Positions 14,476 to 22,521 of a stretch of DNA of 24,200 bases are shown here, piece after piece. The notes below the pieces were generated by a model. That model worked only from the letters and a program-made list of their open reading frames with translations. It was not told the DNA's origin and made no database searches. The translations under genes and the position numbers were made by a program. Source of the stretch: an uncultured Collinsella sp. (GTDB lineage Bacteria > Actinomycetota > Coriobacteriia > Coriobacteriales > Coriobacteriaceae); the NCBI GenBank assembly GCA_900554465.1, contig USHF01000004.1, positions 1 through 24,200 of the forward strand, read 5' to 3'. The number at the start of each line of letters is the position of its first letter. Position 1 is the stretch's first letter.

Positions 14476-15276
14476 GTGGGATTTCGCGACGTTAAGCGTT
14501 CTAAGAGCGCAAAAGACACGCGTATCATTGCAATCATCAATCAAAAAGGCGGCGTCGGTAAGTCAACGACGGCTGTAAACCTAGCAGCAGCACTGGGCGA
14601 GCAGGGTCGTAAGACTCTGATAGTCGATTTTGATCCGCAGGGAAACAGCACCAGTGGATTTGGAATTGAAAAAGAAGACCTTGATCAATGCATCTATGAT
14701 GCATTGCTGAATGATGTGCCCGCAGAATCGCTTGTTCTTGATACAAATTGCAAAAAGGTATTTGTAATTCCGGCTACAATTCAGCTTGCAGGCGCCGAAA
14801 TTGAGCTCGTAAGCGCAATTGCTCGTGAAACCCGCCTCAAAGATTTGCTTGAGCCGATTCAGGACGAGTTCGATTTTATTTTCATTGACTGTCCTCCTTC
14901 GCTCGGCTTACTTACCATCAACGCCTTGACCGCAGCAGACAGTGTTTTGATTCCAATCCAGTGCGAGTATTACGCACTCGAGGGCGTTACGAAGCTGCTT
15001 GAGTCAATGAAGATGGTCAAATCACGTCTGAACAAGAGTTTAGACACCTATGGTGTGCTTATGACCATGTATGACTCGCGTACTTCTCTATCGAATCAGG
15101 TTGTTGAGGAGGTTCAATCGTACTTTGGGGACAAGGCGTTTAAGACGCTGATCCCCCGTACGGTTAAAATCTCCGAAGCTCCGTCTTTTGGAGAGCCAGT
15201 AATTACCTATGCACCTCAAAATAAGGGTGCAAAAGCGTATATGAACCTTGCAAAAGAGGTGATCAAGCGTGCCTAG
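14476..15276 (+). CDS. parA: Chromosome-partitioning ATPase ParA (Soj)
   Basis: ParA is a deviant Walker ATPase that binds the nucleoid and moves ParB-parS complexes. The 266-aa protein has the deviant P-loop KGGVGKST (24-31) with signature Lys24, the A' motif VDFDPQGN (50-57), and the Walker B segment FIFIDCPPSLG. The start is GTG at 14476 after AGGAGG (14466-14471). A short charged N-terminal stretch (about 15 residues, many Lys/Arg) precedes the fold. The parB start lies within the last codons of this gene. Confidence 0.97.
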   Translation: MGFRDVKRSKSAKDTRIIAIINQKGGVGKSTTAVNLAAALGEQGRKTLIVDFDPQGNSTSGFGIEKEDLDQCIYDALLNDVPAESLVLDTNCKKVFVIPATIQLAGAEIELVSAIARETRLKDLLEPIQDEFDFIFIDCPPSLGLLTINALTAADSVLIPIQCEYYALEGVTKLLESMKMVKSRLNKSLDTYGVLMTMYDSRTSLSNQVVEEVQSYFGDKAFKTLIPRTVKISEAPSFGEPVITYAPQNKGAKAYMNLAKEVIKRA

Positions 15277-16174
15277 TGTAAAGAAACGTGGCGGATTGGG
15301 GCGTGGACTCAATGCTTTGGTCTCTGAGGCCGAGTATGAGACCGGTAGTTCGTCTGCACCTGCTTCAAATGCTGCATCTGAAACAAAACTACCTATTGAA
15401 GATATCGTTCCTAACCTTAATCAGCCGCGAATTCACTTTAACGAAACTGAACTTCGTGAGTTGAGCGAGTCAATCCAAGAACATGGCGTTTTGCAGCCGC
15501 TTTTGGTTCGCAAGAATGGAAACGGCTATGAGATCATCGCTGGAGAGCGTCGTTACCAGGCGTCAAAGCTTGCTGGTCTTGAGGAGCTGCCTGTCATCAT
15601 TAAAGATGTTAATGATGAAGAGATGCTGGCTCTTGCTCTTATCGAGAACCTTCAGCGTTCTGATCTGAATCCCGTTGAAGAGGCTAAGGGATATCGCCAG
15701 CTCATCGATGCCAGCGGTATGACCCAGGAGGCATTGTCGAAGGCTGTAAGTAAGTCACGCTCTGCAATTACAAACTCGCTGCGCCTTCTCGATCTCCCTG
15801 AAGTTGTTCAGCAGATGATTTTTGAGGGTAAACTTACTGCTGGTCACGCACGTGCGATTCTTGCAGTTCCCTATGAGGATGCTCGAATTCGACTTGCAGA
15901 GAAGGTTATTGCGGAGGGCCTTTCCGTAAGAGCGACAGAAAATCTTGCTCCATTGTTTTCTGCCGGAGAGACACCTAAGGCGCCGCGGCCTGCAACGCCT
16001 CAGTCTTTTAAAAAGGCCGCGCGTGTACTTCGTCAGGTGTTTAATACCAACGTGCGTGTGAAGAGCTCGCGTGGAAAGAATAAGATTGAGATTGAGTTTA
16101 AAGACGAAGAAGAGCTCTCTCGTATTCTTGGTGAAATGATTCAGTTTGATCAAGGAGCCCAAGATGAGGAATAA
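15269..16174 (+). CDS. parB: Chromosome-partitioning protein ParB (Spo0J)
   Basis: ParB is a CTP-dependent DNA clamp that loads at parS and slides onto neighbouring DNA. The 301-aa protein has the N-terminal CTPase domain with the motif GERRYQAS (usual form GERRxRA; the last Arg is Gln here), the LIENLQRSDLNPVEEA segment, a helix-turn-helix (TQEALSKAVSKSRSAITNSLRLL), and a C-terminal dimerisation region. The start is GTG at 15269, overlapping parA by 8 nt, so the two are translationally coupled. The three parS sites lie directly upstream of the operon. Confidence 0.96.
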   Translation: MPSVKKRGGLGRGLNALVSEAEYETGSSSAPASNAASETKLPIEDIVPNLNQPRIHFNETELRELSESIQEHGVLQPLLVRKNGNGYEIIAGERRYQASKLAGLEELPVIIKDVNDEEMLALALIENLQRSDLNPVEEAKGYRQLIDASGMTQEALSKAVSKSRSAITNSLRLLDLPEVVQQMIFEGKLTAGHARAILAVPYEDARIRLAEKVIAEGLSVRATENLAPLFSAGETPKAPRPATPQSFKKAARVLRQVFNTNVRVKSSRGKNKIEIEFKDEEELSRILGEMIQFDQGAQDEE

Positions 16175-16418
16175 GATTCTAACTGCAATTGCATTGGCGA
16201 CGACTGTCGCGGCTGGTGCCTTTGCTGGATATAAGATCGCGACAGACGATGAACTTCGAGGTCGTTTGCTTCGTGGCGCGCAAGATATCGTTGATACGTC
16301 CAAGAAGAAAATGGATGTTATGACAGAAGATGTTGCCATGCGCACTGCTCAGGTAACGAAAAATCCTAAGATTAATCAAGGTTGGGTTAGCAACCAATGG
16401 GAAAATGTAGGCTATTAG
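16164..16418 (+). CDS. Small YtxH-like membrane protein in the par operon
   Basis: With an ATG at 16164 (GGAG six bases upstream) the product is 84 aa and overlaps the end of parB by 11 nt. The first 22 residues form one hydrophobic segment (ILTAIALATTVAAGAFAGY), followed by a charged, probably helical stretch (about 26-58) with pattern similar to the YtxH family. An extension to 16146 is possible but has no ribosome binding site. Function is unknown. Overlap with parB implies co-translation with the segregation proteins; whether it acts with them is not shown by the sequence. Confidence 0.8.
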   Translation: MRNKILTAIALATTVAAGAFAGYKIATDDELRGRLLRGAQDIVDTSKKKMDVMTEDVAMRTAQVTKNPKINQGWVSNQWENVGY

Positions 16419-16426
16419 GTACCTAA
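16415..16426. repeat. Palindrome TTAGGTACCTAA, copy 2
   Basis: It is identical to the palindrome at 12911-12922. It covers the TAG stop codon of the small membrane-protein gene and lies 22 bp before the following terminator. Confidence 0.5.
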
Positions 16427-16447
16427 TAATTACCCTGCATATTTTTC

Positions 16448-16486
16448 GGGCCCTTGTCTAATTCATGAGACAAGGGCCCCTTATTT
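16448..16486 (+). terminator. Intrinsic terminator of the par operon
   Basis: A perfect 12-bp stem (GGGCCCTTGTCT at 16448-16459 with its complement at 16468-16479) and an 8-base loop precede a T-rich tail (TTATTTT). The minus-strand side has no T tract, so it acts on rightward transcripts. Confidence 0.93.
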
Positions 16487-16532
16487 TGTCCGTAAAAAAT
16501 GGGAAGGTAGCAGCTGGTCCAAAGTGGAGGTC

Positions 16533-16578
16533 AATAAATGAAACGGCCCCGGTTGCATATCCTGCAACCAGGGCCGTT
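16533..16578 (-). terminator. Terminator of rlmN (minus strand)
   Basis: A 16-bp stem with one mismatch (16542-16557 with 16563-16578) and a five-base loop is followed on the minus strand by TTTCATTTATT. It is about 38 bp beyond the rlmN stop and faces the par terminator, so the two convergent transcripts are insulated from each other. Confidence 0.8.
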
Positions 16579-16581
16579 CGA

Positions 16582-16597
16582 TGTTTCACATGAAACG
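16582..16597. other. Degenerate parS-like site downstream of rlmN
   Basis: TGTTTCACATGAAACG matches parS at 14 of 16 positions; the two changes are at the centre and the last base. It lies between the rlmN stop and its terminator hairpin, about 2.2 kb from the perfect parS sites. ParB binding is inferred. Confidence 0.5.
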
Positions 16598-16615
16598 TTT
16601 TGGAGTGCGACTCCC

Positions 16616-17668
16616 CTATGCGTTCTTCTGAACTTTGAAGCGCTGTTTCAGCTGTCCGCAAGCGGCGTCAATATCGTTACCGCGGGAGTTACGAATCGTG
16701 GTCTCGATGCCACGGGACTCAAGACGACGCTGAAGGTCCTCAACCTTATGAATCGGCGACGGCTTGAGCGGGCTGCCCTCGATGTCGTTAAGTTGAATCA
16801 GGTTAACGTGGCATAGCGTTCCCTCACAGAAGTCGCAGAGTGCCTGCATCTCGGGATTCGTATCGTTGACGCCTTCGATCATGGCATACTCATAGGTCGG
16901 GCGGCGGCCAGTCTTCTCGGTGTAGAGCTGAAGCGCTTCGTGAAGGCGAAGCAGCGTGTACTTCTTAACACCGGGCATGAGCTTATTGCGCGTCGACTGG
17001 ATGGCGGAATGCAGGGAAACGGCAAGCGTGAATTGCTCGGGGATGTCGGCAAATTTGCGAATACCGGGAATAACGCCGCTGGTAGAGACGGTGAGGTGAC
17101 GAGCGCCGATACCGATGCCATCGGGGTCGTTGAGGATTCGCAGCGCCTTGAGAACCTCGTCGTAGTTGGCAAACGGCTCGCCCTGGCCCATGAAGACAAC
17201 GCTCGTGGCGCGCTCGCCAAAGTCGTTGGATACATGAAGTACCTGGTCGACGATCTCTTGAGCGGTCAGAGAGCGCTTGAGGCCGTTGAGACCGGTGGCG
17301 CAAAAGGCACAGCCCATGCCGCAGCCTGCCTGGGTGGAAACGCAGACGGAAAGCTTGTTACGACGGGGCATGCCGACGGTCTCGACGGAAACGCCGTCGT
17401 GGTACTCGAGCAGATACTTGCGTGAGCCATCTTTGGAAACTTGCTTGGTTAGTTCAGTCGGCGTGTCGAAGGCAAAAGCCTCTTTAAGCTGCTCGCGGAA
17501 AGCCTTGGGAAGGTTGGTCATATCGTCAAACGAACAAACGTTCTTCTCAAAGACCCATTCGATGAGCTGCTTCGCGCGGAACGCGGGCTGGCCAAGTTCG
17601 GCCACGAGCTCGCGAATATCGTTTTGGCTCAAGTCGCGAATGTCCTGAGATTTAGTCCTGGGATTCAT
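16616..17668 (-). CDS. rlmN: Dual-specificity 23S rRNA/tRNA adenine-C2 methyltransferase RlmN
   Basis: RlmN is a radical-SAM enzyme that methylates C2 of A2503 in 23S rRNA and of A37 in some tRNAs. The 350-aa protein has the Fe-S motif CGMGCAFC (Cys116, Cys120, Cys123) and the catalytic Cys337 near the C-terminus in NDIDAACGQL, which forms the covalent intermediate. It has no Cfr-specific features that I can see. The ATG at 17668 follows AAAGG. It is transcribed alone, divergent from ddl, and ends in its own terminator. Confidence 0.96.
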   Translation of the reverse strand: MNPRTKSQDIRDLSQNDIRELVAELGQPAFRAKQLIEWVFEKNVCSFDDMTNLPKAFREQLKEAFAFDTPTELTKQVSKDGSRKYLLEYHDGVSVETVGMPRRNKLSVCVSTQAGCGMGCAFCATGLNGLKRSLTAQEIVDQVLHVSNDFGERATSVVFMGQGEPFANYDEVLKALRILNDPDGIGIGARHLTVSTSGVIPGIRKFADIPEQFTLAVSLHSAIQSTRNKLMPGVKKYTLLRLHEALQLYTEKTGRRPTYEYAMIEGVNDTNPEMQALCDFCEGTLCHVNLIQLNDIEGSPLKPSPIHKVEDLQRRLESRGIETTIRNSRGNDIDAACGQLKQRFKVQKNA

Positions 17669-17683
17669 GGAAGCCTTTCGATT

Positions 17684-17713
17684 TTGGGGAAACGTAGAGG
17701 GTATCGCTACAAT
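17684..17713 (+). promoter_or_regulatory. Possible promoter of ddl-dinG
   Basis: TACAAT at 17708-17713 is a good -10, with a weak -35 TTGGGG at 17684-17689 and an 18-bp spacer. The ddl start lies 40 bp downstream. The gap of 85 bp must also hold the divergent rlmN promoter, which I could not assign. Confidence 0.5.
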
Positions 17714-17753
17714 ATGGTATCAGCTGCAGAAATTATAGAGGAGGAGTCTGCCC

Positions 17754-18719
17754 ATGCCGGGTAAAAGCCTAGAGAACATGCACGTAGCGGTCTTGGCGGG
17801 TGGTCATTCCGCTGAGCGCGAGATCTCGCTCAATTCGGGAAAGAACGTTGTGGCGGCACTGAAGGAGGCCGGCTACACCTCGGTGGAGCTGCTCGACACG
17901 GCCGCTGATGACTTTATGGTAACCATGGCGACTGGCGGTTTCGATGTGGCGTTTATCGCCATGCACGGCGCCGGCGGTGAGGATGGCGCCATGCAGGGTG
18001 CCATGGAGACCCTTGGTATCCCCTACACGGCCTCGGGCGTGCTTGCCAGCGCCTGCGGTGCCGACAAGGAGGTCTCTAAGCTCCTGTACGCCAAAGCGGG
18101 CATTCCCATTGCCCCCGGCCTTGCGCTCGAGGTGGGCGATGAAGTCAATATCGATCATATCGTCGAGGTCTGTGGCGAGCGCTGCTTTGTGAAGCCGGCC
18201 GTCAACGGTTCCAGCTATGGCATTTCCCTGGTCCATGAGCCCTCCGAGCTGCCCGCGGCAATCGCCAAGGCGTTTGAGTACGGCGACAAAGTGCTGGTCG
18301 AGAAGTGCATCGAGGGTACCGAGATCACCGTCGGCGTGTACGGCGAGGACGACGTGCGCGCCCTGCCGATTGTCGAGATTCGCAAGCCCGAGGACTGTGA
18401 GTTCTACGATCTGGACGTGAAGTATGTCGACCCTACGGACATCCATCGTATTCCGGCGCAGATTTCACCCGAGAATTACGCTCGCGCTCAGGAGCTTGCC
18501 TGTGCTGCTCACAAGGCCCTCGGTTGCCTGGGCATCTCGCGCAGCGATTTTATCGTGAGCGAGGACGGCCCCGTTATCCTCGAGACCAATACCATTCCCG
18601 GCATGACCGATACGTCGCTGTATCCGGATGAGATTCGCCACACCGACGACATGACGTTCCCGCAGGTCTGTGACAGCCTGATCCGTATGGGCCTTCGTCG
18701 AGCGGGCATTGCATGCTAA
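17754..18719 (+). CDS. ddl: D-alanine--D-alanine ligase
   Basis: Ddl makes the D-Ala-D-Ala dipeptide of peptidoglycan using ATP. The 321-aa ATP-grasp protein has AGGHSAEREISLNSG near the N-terminus, the ATP-binding stretch (CFVKPAVNGSSYGISLV), and the metal-binding ETNTIPGMTDTS. The omega-loop Lys-Tyr in the VKYVDP segment is the form expected for D-Ala specificity rather than D-Ala-D-lactate, so no intrinsic vancomycin resistance is suggested by this gene. The ATG at 17754 follows GAGGAGGAG. Its stop overlaps the dinG start by 7 nt. Confidence 0.95.
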   Translation: MPGKSLENMHVAVLAGGHSAEREISLNSGKNVVAALKEAGYTSVELLDTAADDFMVTMATGGFDVAFIAMHGAGGEDGAMQGAMETLGIPYTASGVLASACGADKEVSKLLYAKAGIPIAPGLALEVGDEVNIDHIVEVCGERCFVKPAVNGSSYGISLVHEPSELPAAIAKAFEYGDKVLVEKCIEGTEITVGVYGEDDVRALPIVEIRKPEDCEFYDLDVKYVDPTDIHRIPAQISPENYARAQELACAAHKALGCLGISRSDFIVSEDGPVILETNTIPGMTDTSLYPDEIRHTDDMTFPQVCDSLIRMGLRRAGIAC

Positions 18720-21607
18720 TCGAGGACGCGGTTTCGTCAGGAACGCCGCAGTTTGTCATCGACTCCTATGCCACTCTTGCCGAACGCGCCAAAACGCAGT
18801 CCTTTGGCCTTATCGAGGAAGATGTGATTGTCCTCGATACCGAGACCACAGGTCTTTCGGTGCAGGACAACGAGCTGATCGAGATCTCGGCGGCCCGTCT
18901 TTCGGGCCGCGAGATCGTCGACCGCTTCGATACCTTCGTGCATCCCAAGCAGCTGATTCCCGCCGAGATTACCGAGCTCACGAGCATTACAAATGCCGAT
19001 GTGGCAGACGCCCCGTCGGCCGTTGAGGCCGTCGCCGCTCTCGCCGATTTTGTCGGTGGTTGCCCGGTGATCGCACATAACGCCACGTTCGACCGCTCGT
19101 TTATCGAGTCGGTCAAAGGCGGCGTCAACGTGAGCGATATTTGGATCGATTCGCTGGCGCTGTCGCGCATCGCGCTTCCGCGCCTGGCCTCGCACAAGCT
19201 GTCTTTTATGGCCGATCTGTTTGGCTGTGACTCGGTATCACACCGTGCCAATGCCGACGTCGACGCCCTGTGTGGCGTATGGCGCGTGTTGCTCGTGGCG
19301 CTCACCGACTTGCCCCAGGGCCTCATGGCGCGCCTAGCCGACATGCATCCGGATGTGCCTTGGTCCTATCGTCCTATCTTCTCATTCTTGGCAGGGCAGA
19401 ACCCTGGTTCTATCTTCTCTCTCAGCGCCGCTCGTACTGACGTTCTCAAGGCCGATCGCGCCGACGATCGGGTGGACGCCGACGAACTGCCGGTCCTCAA
19501 GATGCCGAGTCGTGAGGAGATTGAGGCAGACTATGCGCCAGGTGGCCTGGTCAATCGCATGTATCCCACCTACGAGCCGCGTGATGAGCAGATCGCGATG
19601 GCGCTCGAGGTCCGCGATGCGCTGGTCACGGGCACTCATCGTGTAATTGAGGCGGGCACGGGCGTCGGCAAATCGATGGCCTATCTGGTGCCTTTTGCCG
19701 AGGCAGCACGCCGTAACAACATCACGGTTGGTATTGCGACCAAATCGAACAATCTTGCCGACCAGCTCATGTATCATGAGCTGCCAAAACTTGCCGAGCA
19801 ACTGGACGGTGGTCTGTCATTTTGCGCTCTCAAGGGCTATGACCACTATCCGTGCCTGCGCAAGCTTGAGCGCATGAGTCGCGGCCAGGTCGAGATTGCC
19901 ACCAAGCGCGATCCGGCGGACACGCTCACGGCGGTCGCGGTCATTATGGCGTACGTCTGCCAATCAGCCGATGGCGACCTCGACTCGCTTGGCATTCGGT
20001 GGCGCAGCGTCAACCGCCCCGACTTTACGACGGCCTCGCGCGAGTGTGCTCGCCGCCTCTGCCCGTTTTTCCCTGATAAATGTTTGGTCCACGGCGCTCG
20101 TCGTCGTGCGGCGCATGCCGATGTGGTGGTCACCAACCATTCCCTGCTGTTCCGCAATGTTGCGGCCGAGGGCAGGATTTTGCCTCCGATTCGTCATTGG
20201 GTAATCGACGAGGCTCATTCTATCGAGCGCGAGGCGCGCCGTCAGTGGGCGCGCGTGGTGTCGGCGGACGAATCACGCGTTCTGTTTGAGCGCCTGGGTG
20301 GCTCGAGCACCGGTGCGCTAAGCCAGGTCTCCCGTGATTTGGCAACCTCCGAGGGCTCTACGCTCTATTTGGGCCTTACTGCCAAGGCGACGTCGACGGT
20401 TGCGCGCGCGAGCATGGCAATCGCCGACGTGTTCGATGGCGTTCGCGAGCTCGGCCGCCGTGCCCGTGGGGGTTATGACAATGCCAATCTATGGATTGGC
20501 CCCGAGCTGCGCGAATCTGACGACTGGCATGATTTCTTACAGTCGGCCTACACTGCCATCGACGCATTGGAACAAGCTGACAAGAGCGTCGACGCGCTGG
20601 TGCAAGCCGTCGCCGCCGACAAGCCCGAGGTTGTTGTCGACCTGGGTGATATTTCGCGCCGCCTGCACGAGCTGGCCGAGAACCTCAAACTCATCATTGA
20701 CGGCACCGATGAACACTACGTGTATTCGCTGCAGGTCAATCGCAGGCTGCGTGCCGGCGGAGAGTCAATGACCGCAGAGCGCATCGACATTGGGGAGGCC
20801 TTGGCAACCGAGTGGCTGCCCGAGGTTCACACGGCTATCTTTGCCTCGGCGACCATGACGGTGTCCAAAAGCTTTGAACACTTTAACCACGCGGTCGGTC
20901 TCGATCGCATCGGTGCTTCAACATCCTCGTCGCTGCACTTGGACTCGAGCTACGACTTCGATTCGAACATGGCTGTAGTCGTTGCGGGCGATATCCCCGA
21001 TCCGCGCGATCGTGAGAGCTATCTTACAGCGCTCGAGCGCGTGCTGGTCGACGCCCATCTTGCCATGGGCGGATCGGTGCTCACACTGTTCACCAATCGG
21101 CGCGACATGGAAGACCTGTACGCCCGCGTTGAGCCTAAGATGGCCCGTGCGGGTCTGGAGCTCAACTGCCAGCAGCGCAACTCATCTCCTCGTCGCCTGC
21201 GCGACCGGTTTATCAACGAGCCGACCTCGTCGCTTTTTGCCCTTAAGGCCTTCTGGGAGGGATTCGACGCCAGCGGCGAGACGCTGCGCTGCGTCATCAT
21301 TCCCAAGCTGCCGTTCTCGAGTCCCACGGACCCGCTCTCGTGCGAGCGCAACCTGCGCGAAGACCGCGCTTGGGCGCGCTATTCGCTGCCCGAGGCGGTG
21401 CTCGAGGTCAAGCAGGCGGCCGGCCGCCTTATCCGCTCGTCGACCGATTGCGGCGTGCTGATTCTGGCCGACCCGCGCCTGGTGACGAAGGGCTACGGAA
21501 AGAAGTTCTTAACGTCGCTGCCCACGAGCTCCTACCAGCGCATCGAATCGGCGCAGATCGGGCACTATCTGCAACTGTGGCGTGCACGCCACGAGCGGCG
21601 GCGCTAA
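18713..21607 (+). CDS. dinG: DinG-family helicase with N-terminal DEDDh exonuclease domain
   Basis: This is a 964-aa fusion of a 3'-5' exonuclease and an XPD/DinG-type superfamily 2 helicase. The exonuclease domain (about 35-195) has the DEDDh residues Asp42 and Glu44 (DTETTG), Asp127 (HNATFDRSF), and His177/Asp182 (HRANAD). The helicase part has Walker A GTGVGKS (315-321), DEAH (499-502), and the C-terminal motifs FWEGFD (847-852) and AAGRLIRS (902-909). Cys381, Cys445, Cys450 and Cys457 are placed like the Fe-S ligands of E. coli DinG/XPD. It is translationally coupled to ddl (7-nt overlap) and meets the pafC-like gene tail to tail. It probably acts on R-loops or unusual DNA structures in repair. 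Confidence 0.92.
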   Translation: MLIEDAVSSGTPQFVIDSYATLAERAKTQSFGLIEEDVIVLDTETTGLSVQDNELIEISAARLSGREIVDRFDTFVHPKQLIPAEITELTSITNADVADAPSAVEAVAALADFVGGCPVIAHNATFDRSFIESVKGGVNVSDIWIDSLALSRIALPRLASHKLSFMADLFGCDSVSHRANADVDALCGVWRVLLVALTDLPQGLMARLADMHPDVPWSYRPIFSFLAGQNPGSIFSLSAARTDVLKADRADDRVDADELPVLKMPSREEIEADYAPGGLVNRMYPTYEPRDEQIAMALEVRDALVTGTHRVIEAGTGVGKSMAYLVPFAEAARRNNITVGIATKSNNLADQLMYHELPKLAEQLDGGLSFCALKGYDHYPCLRKLERMSRGQVEIATKRDPADTLTAVAVIMAYVCQSADGDLDSLGIRWRSVNRPDFTTASRECARRLCPFFPDKCLVHGARRRAAHADVVVTNHSLLFRNVAAEGRILPPIRHWVIDEAHSIEREARRQWARVVSADESRVLFERLGGSSTGALSQVSRDLATSEGSTLYLGLTAKATSTVARASMAIADVFDGVRELGRRARGGYDNANLWIGPELRESDDWHDFLQSAYTAIDALEQADKSVDALVQAVAADKPEVVVDLGDISRRLHELAENLKLIIDGTDEHYVYSLQVNRRLRAGGESMTAERIDIGEALATEWLPEVHTAIFASATMTVSKSFEHFNHAVGLDRIGASTSSSLHLDSSYDFDSNMAVVVAGDIPDPRDRESYLTALERVLVDAHLAMGGSVLTLFTNRRDMEDLYARVEPKMARAGLELNCQQRNSSPRRLRDRFINEPTSSLFALKAFWEGFDASGETLRCVIIPKLPFSSPTDPLSCERNLREDRAWARYSLPEAVLEVKQAAGRLIRSSTDCGVLILADPRLVTKGYGKKFLTSLPTSSYQRIESAQIGHYLQLWRARHERRR

Positions 21608-22521
21608 AGCGGACAGACGAGGGTTTTTGCCATATCGCACAGACGCTTTGACAGGGCGGGGTCATCCAAGATGCGGATGGCTCCGCCCGCTGCGATTACC
21701 TGGCTCAGTAGCCAACGCTCGGAGCCGTAATGCACGGTTACCGTTGCCATGTCTGCCCCGCTGCGCTCGATTAGGGTGATGCCGGCCCAGTCCAGATGTT
21801 CCGCCATATCGAATGGCATCAAGAGCTTTGCGCTACGCTGCGTCCGGGCAAGGGAATCGTGGAGGGATGCGACGTCCGGTGCGTGAGACACGACGGAGTC
21901 TTCCGTCAAGGTGAGTCCCTCGATTTTATCCATGCGATAGGTGCGCTGCTCATCGACTGCGATGTCCCAGGCAATCAAGTATGTTTGGTCGCCGTTTGCC
22001 GTAATGCGCAAGGGGTCGACCAGACGCTCGCGTGGCCGTGCATCGTCCATCGAGCGATACGAGATGTGGCAGCGAACGCCGTCCTGAATGGCGCAGCTCA
22101 GCTGCTGCCAGTGCGACCCGTGGTTGACGGTGTCAAAGACGCGCTGGTTATAGCCGAGCTCTTCGGGTAGAAGAGCATGCCGAATCCGGGCTGCCGTCTG
22201 TGGCTCGATCGCCAACGATTCAAGTTCGTGGTTGAGCACAGCGCCCTCGGCGGCACTCAGGCGCAACGGTAGAACACGCCCGGCGTCGCCGGTGAGGACC
22301 ACACGCTCGCCGCGGCATTCGCAGATGATGCGCGCGCCCGATTCTCGGTCCGCGAGCGTCGAGACGATCTCGAGAATCTCGTCGAGCGACACCCCTGTGA
22401 TGTCAAAGCGGCTGCAAATCTCGGCTCGTGTCATGCCGCTCTCGCCGGCGGCGTAGAGGGCCTCCATGATGTCGATGGCGCGCGAGAGTTTCTGCTCGCT
22501 GGTGAGTTTACGCACGGGCAT
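21604..22521 (-). CDS. WYL-domain transcriptional regulator (PafC-like)
   Basis: With ATG at 22521 the protein is 305 aa; a TTG at 22542 would add seven residues but has no ribosome binding site. It begins with a winged-helix region (about 1-70; TRAEICSRFDITGVSLDEILEIV), followed by a WYL domain (about 150-210; YLIAWDIAVDEQRTYRMDKIE) and a C-terminal extension. It is the second gene of a pair, overlapping its upstream neighbour by 14 nt. This arrangement resembles pafBC of mycobacteria, whose products form a heterodimer that activates LexA-independent DNA-damage genes. The stop shares bases with that of dinG on the other strand. Confidence 0.85.
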   Translation of the reverse strand: MPVRKLTSEQKLSRAIDIMEALYAAGESGMTRAEICSRFDITGVSLDEILEIVSTLADRESGARIICECRGERVVLTGDAGRVLPLRLSAAEGAVLNHELESLAIEPQTAARIRHALLPEELGYNQRVFDTVNHGSHWQQLSCAIQDGVRCHISYRSMDDARPRERLVDPLRITANGDQTYLIAWDIAVDEQRTYRMDKIEGLTLTEDSVVSHAPDVASLHDSLARTQRSAKLLMPFDMAEHLDWAGITLIERSGADMATVTVHYGSERWLLSQVIAAGGAIRILDDPALSKRLCDMAKTLVCPL

